Assembly: GCF_043555875.1 (NCBI RefSeq)
Contig: NZ_JBIGHW010000015.1
Span: 1-64,000, forward strand
Direction: 5' to 3'
DNA from: Pelomonas margarita
GTDB taxonomy: Bacteria > Pseudomonadota > Gammaproteobacteria > Burkholderiales > Burkholderiaceae_C
Length of the DNA stretch: 64,000 bases
The position numbers were made by a program, and so were the translations under genes. A model generated the notes under the pieces. It saw only the letters and a list, made by a program, of their open reading frames with translations. It had not been told where the DNA came from and did no database searches. Of this stretch, positions 63,627 through 64,000 are shown one piece after another; the stretch's first letter is position 1; each line of letters opens with the position of its first letter.

Positions 63627-64000
63627 TCAGAACGAGGCCTTGAACTGCACGCCGTAGCTGCGTGGCTCGTTGACGATGCCGGTCATGTTGTTGAAGTCGA
63701 TGGCGGCCACGATCTGACGATGGTTGGTGATGTTGCGGCCGTAGGCGGCCACTTCGTACTTGCCATCGGCCCAGGCGTAGCCCACGCGCAGGCCGCCCTC
63801 CAGCGCCGACTTGGCGCGGTACTCCACGGCCTCGTACAGGAACATGTTGTACTTGTCCTTGTAGGCCCAGTCGGTCAGCACGGTCAGCTCGCCGCCGGCC
63901 AGCTCGGTGCTGTACTTCATCGTCCAGTTCCACACCAGCTTGGGCGCGCGCGGCAGGTCGTTGCCGTTGATGCTGACCGTGCCGGCGAACGGGCCCGCCG
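63627..64000 (-). CDS. TonB-dependent receptor, C-terminal part (cut by window end)
   Basis: The visible ~124 residues are the last barrel strands of a TonB-dependent receptor: SINGNDLPRAPKLVWNWTMK, RAKSALEGGLRVGYAW, EVAAYGRNITNHRQIVAAID, NEPRSYGVQFKASF with terminal Phe. The NxTN and EPRxYGV pattern is typical of the large TonB receptors of proteobacteria. The 5' part is outside the window, so the substrate cannot be inferred. Confidence 0.9.
   Translation of the reverse strand, partial: AGPFAGTVSINGNDLPRAPKLVWNWTMKYSTELAGGELTVLTDWAYKDKYNMFLYEAVEYRAKSALEGGLRVGYAWADGKYEVAAYGRNITNHRQIVAAIDFNNMTGIVNEPRSYGVQFKASF

Overview
The window is a stretch of high-GC chromosome with dense, codon-biased coding and almost no space between genes. 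The gene set points to a Burkholderiales betaproteobacterium of the Roseateles/Mitsuaria/Rubrivivax type. The pointers are PglL and an O-antigen-ligase-like protein beside pilA, a 2CSK_N (TctE-like) sensor kinase, the mreBCD-mrdA-rodA block divergent from gatCAB, recA-recX, sucCD, an MHFG-type PEP-CTERM protein and an H1-like SWIB protein. The genus is inference. No rRNA, tRNA, CRISPR array or prophage was recognised.

Layout. 1-5.4 kb: the 3' end of an IS1634-like transposase, then a translationally coupled four-gene polysaccharide cluster (GH105 lipoprotein, DUF2264, DUF4861, BNR beta-propeller lipoprotein). 5.4-10.1 kb: a tiny membrane ORF with an in-frame amber codon, an HTH regulator, a Sel1-repeat protein, slyX, a cupin and recQ. 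10.1-20.6 kb is the accessory part. It holds a 1176-residue protein that reads as a DyP-type peroxidase joined to a cytochrome P450-like domain, a secreted PL1 pectate lyase, a large cyclase/ATPase/TPR signalling protein, and a second cyclase-like protein that lacks one catalytic residue. Two small secreted proteins carrying QLPRVVVTGK-type repeats bracket this region.

20.7-25.6 kb: uvrA, an MHFG PEP-CTERM protein, a lone receiver domain and a SWIB protein. 25.8-35.6 kb: a minus-strand iron-acquisition block (tonB-exbB-exbD, siderophore receptor, piuC, PepSY, DUF2271, DUF4198, apbE, membrane flavodoxin reductase) with two Fur-like palindromes. DUF2271 carries a DGVSGAT sequence that matches the flavinylation motif used by ApbE, so the block can be read as uptake plus a periplasmic electron path for ferric-siderophore reduction.

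35.7-45.7 kb: a phage-holin-like membrane protein, a BepA-like protease, moaC, a pilin glycosylation/pilA cassette with a good sigma-54 promoter, an MBL-fold (cyclic-nucleotide phosphodiesterase-like) enzyme, and an FHA/PP2C phosphatase/Ser-Thr kinase module. 45.8-64 kb is mostly housekeeping: sucCD, DUF2889, recX, recA with a LexA-like box, a two-component system, the rod-shape operon, gatCAB, a DUF4124 protein, pyrE, and the 3' end of a TonB-dependent receptor cut by the window edge.

The most unusual items are the DyP-P450 fusion and the two small repeat proteins. All assignments rest on reading motifs by eye; no database search was possible.
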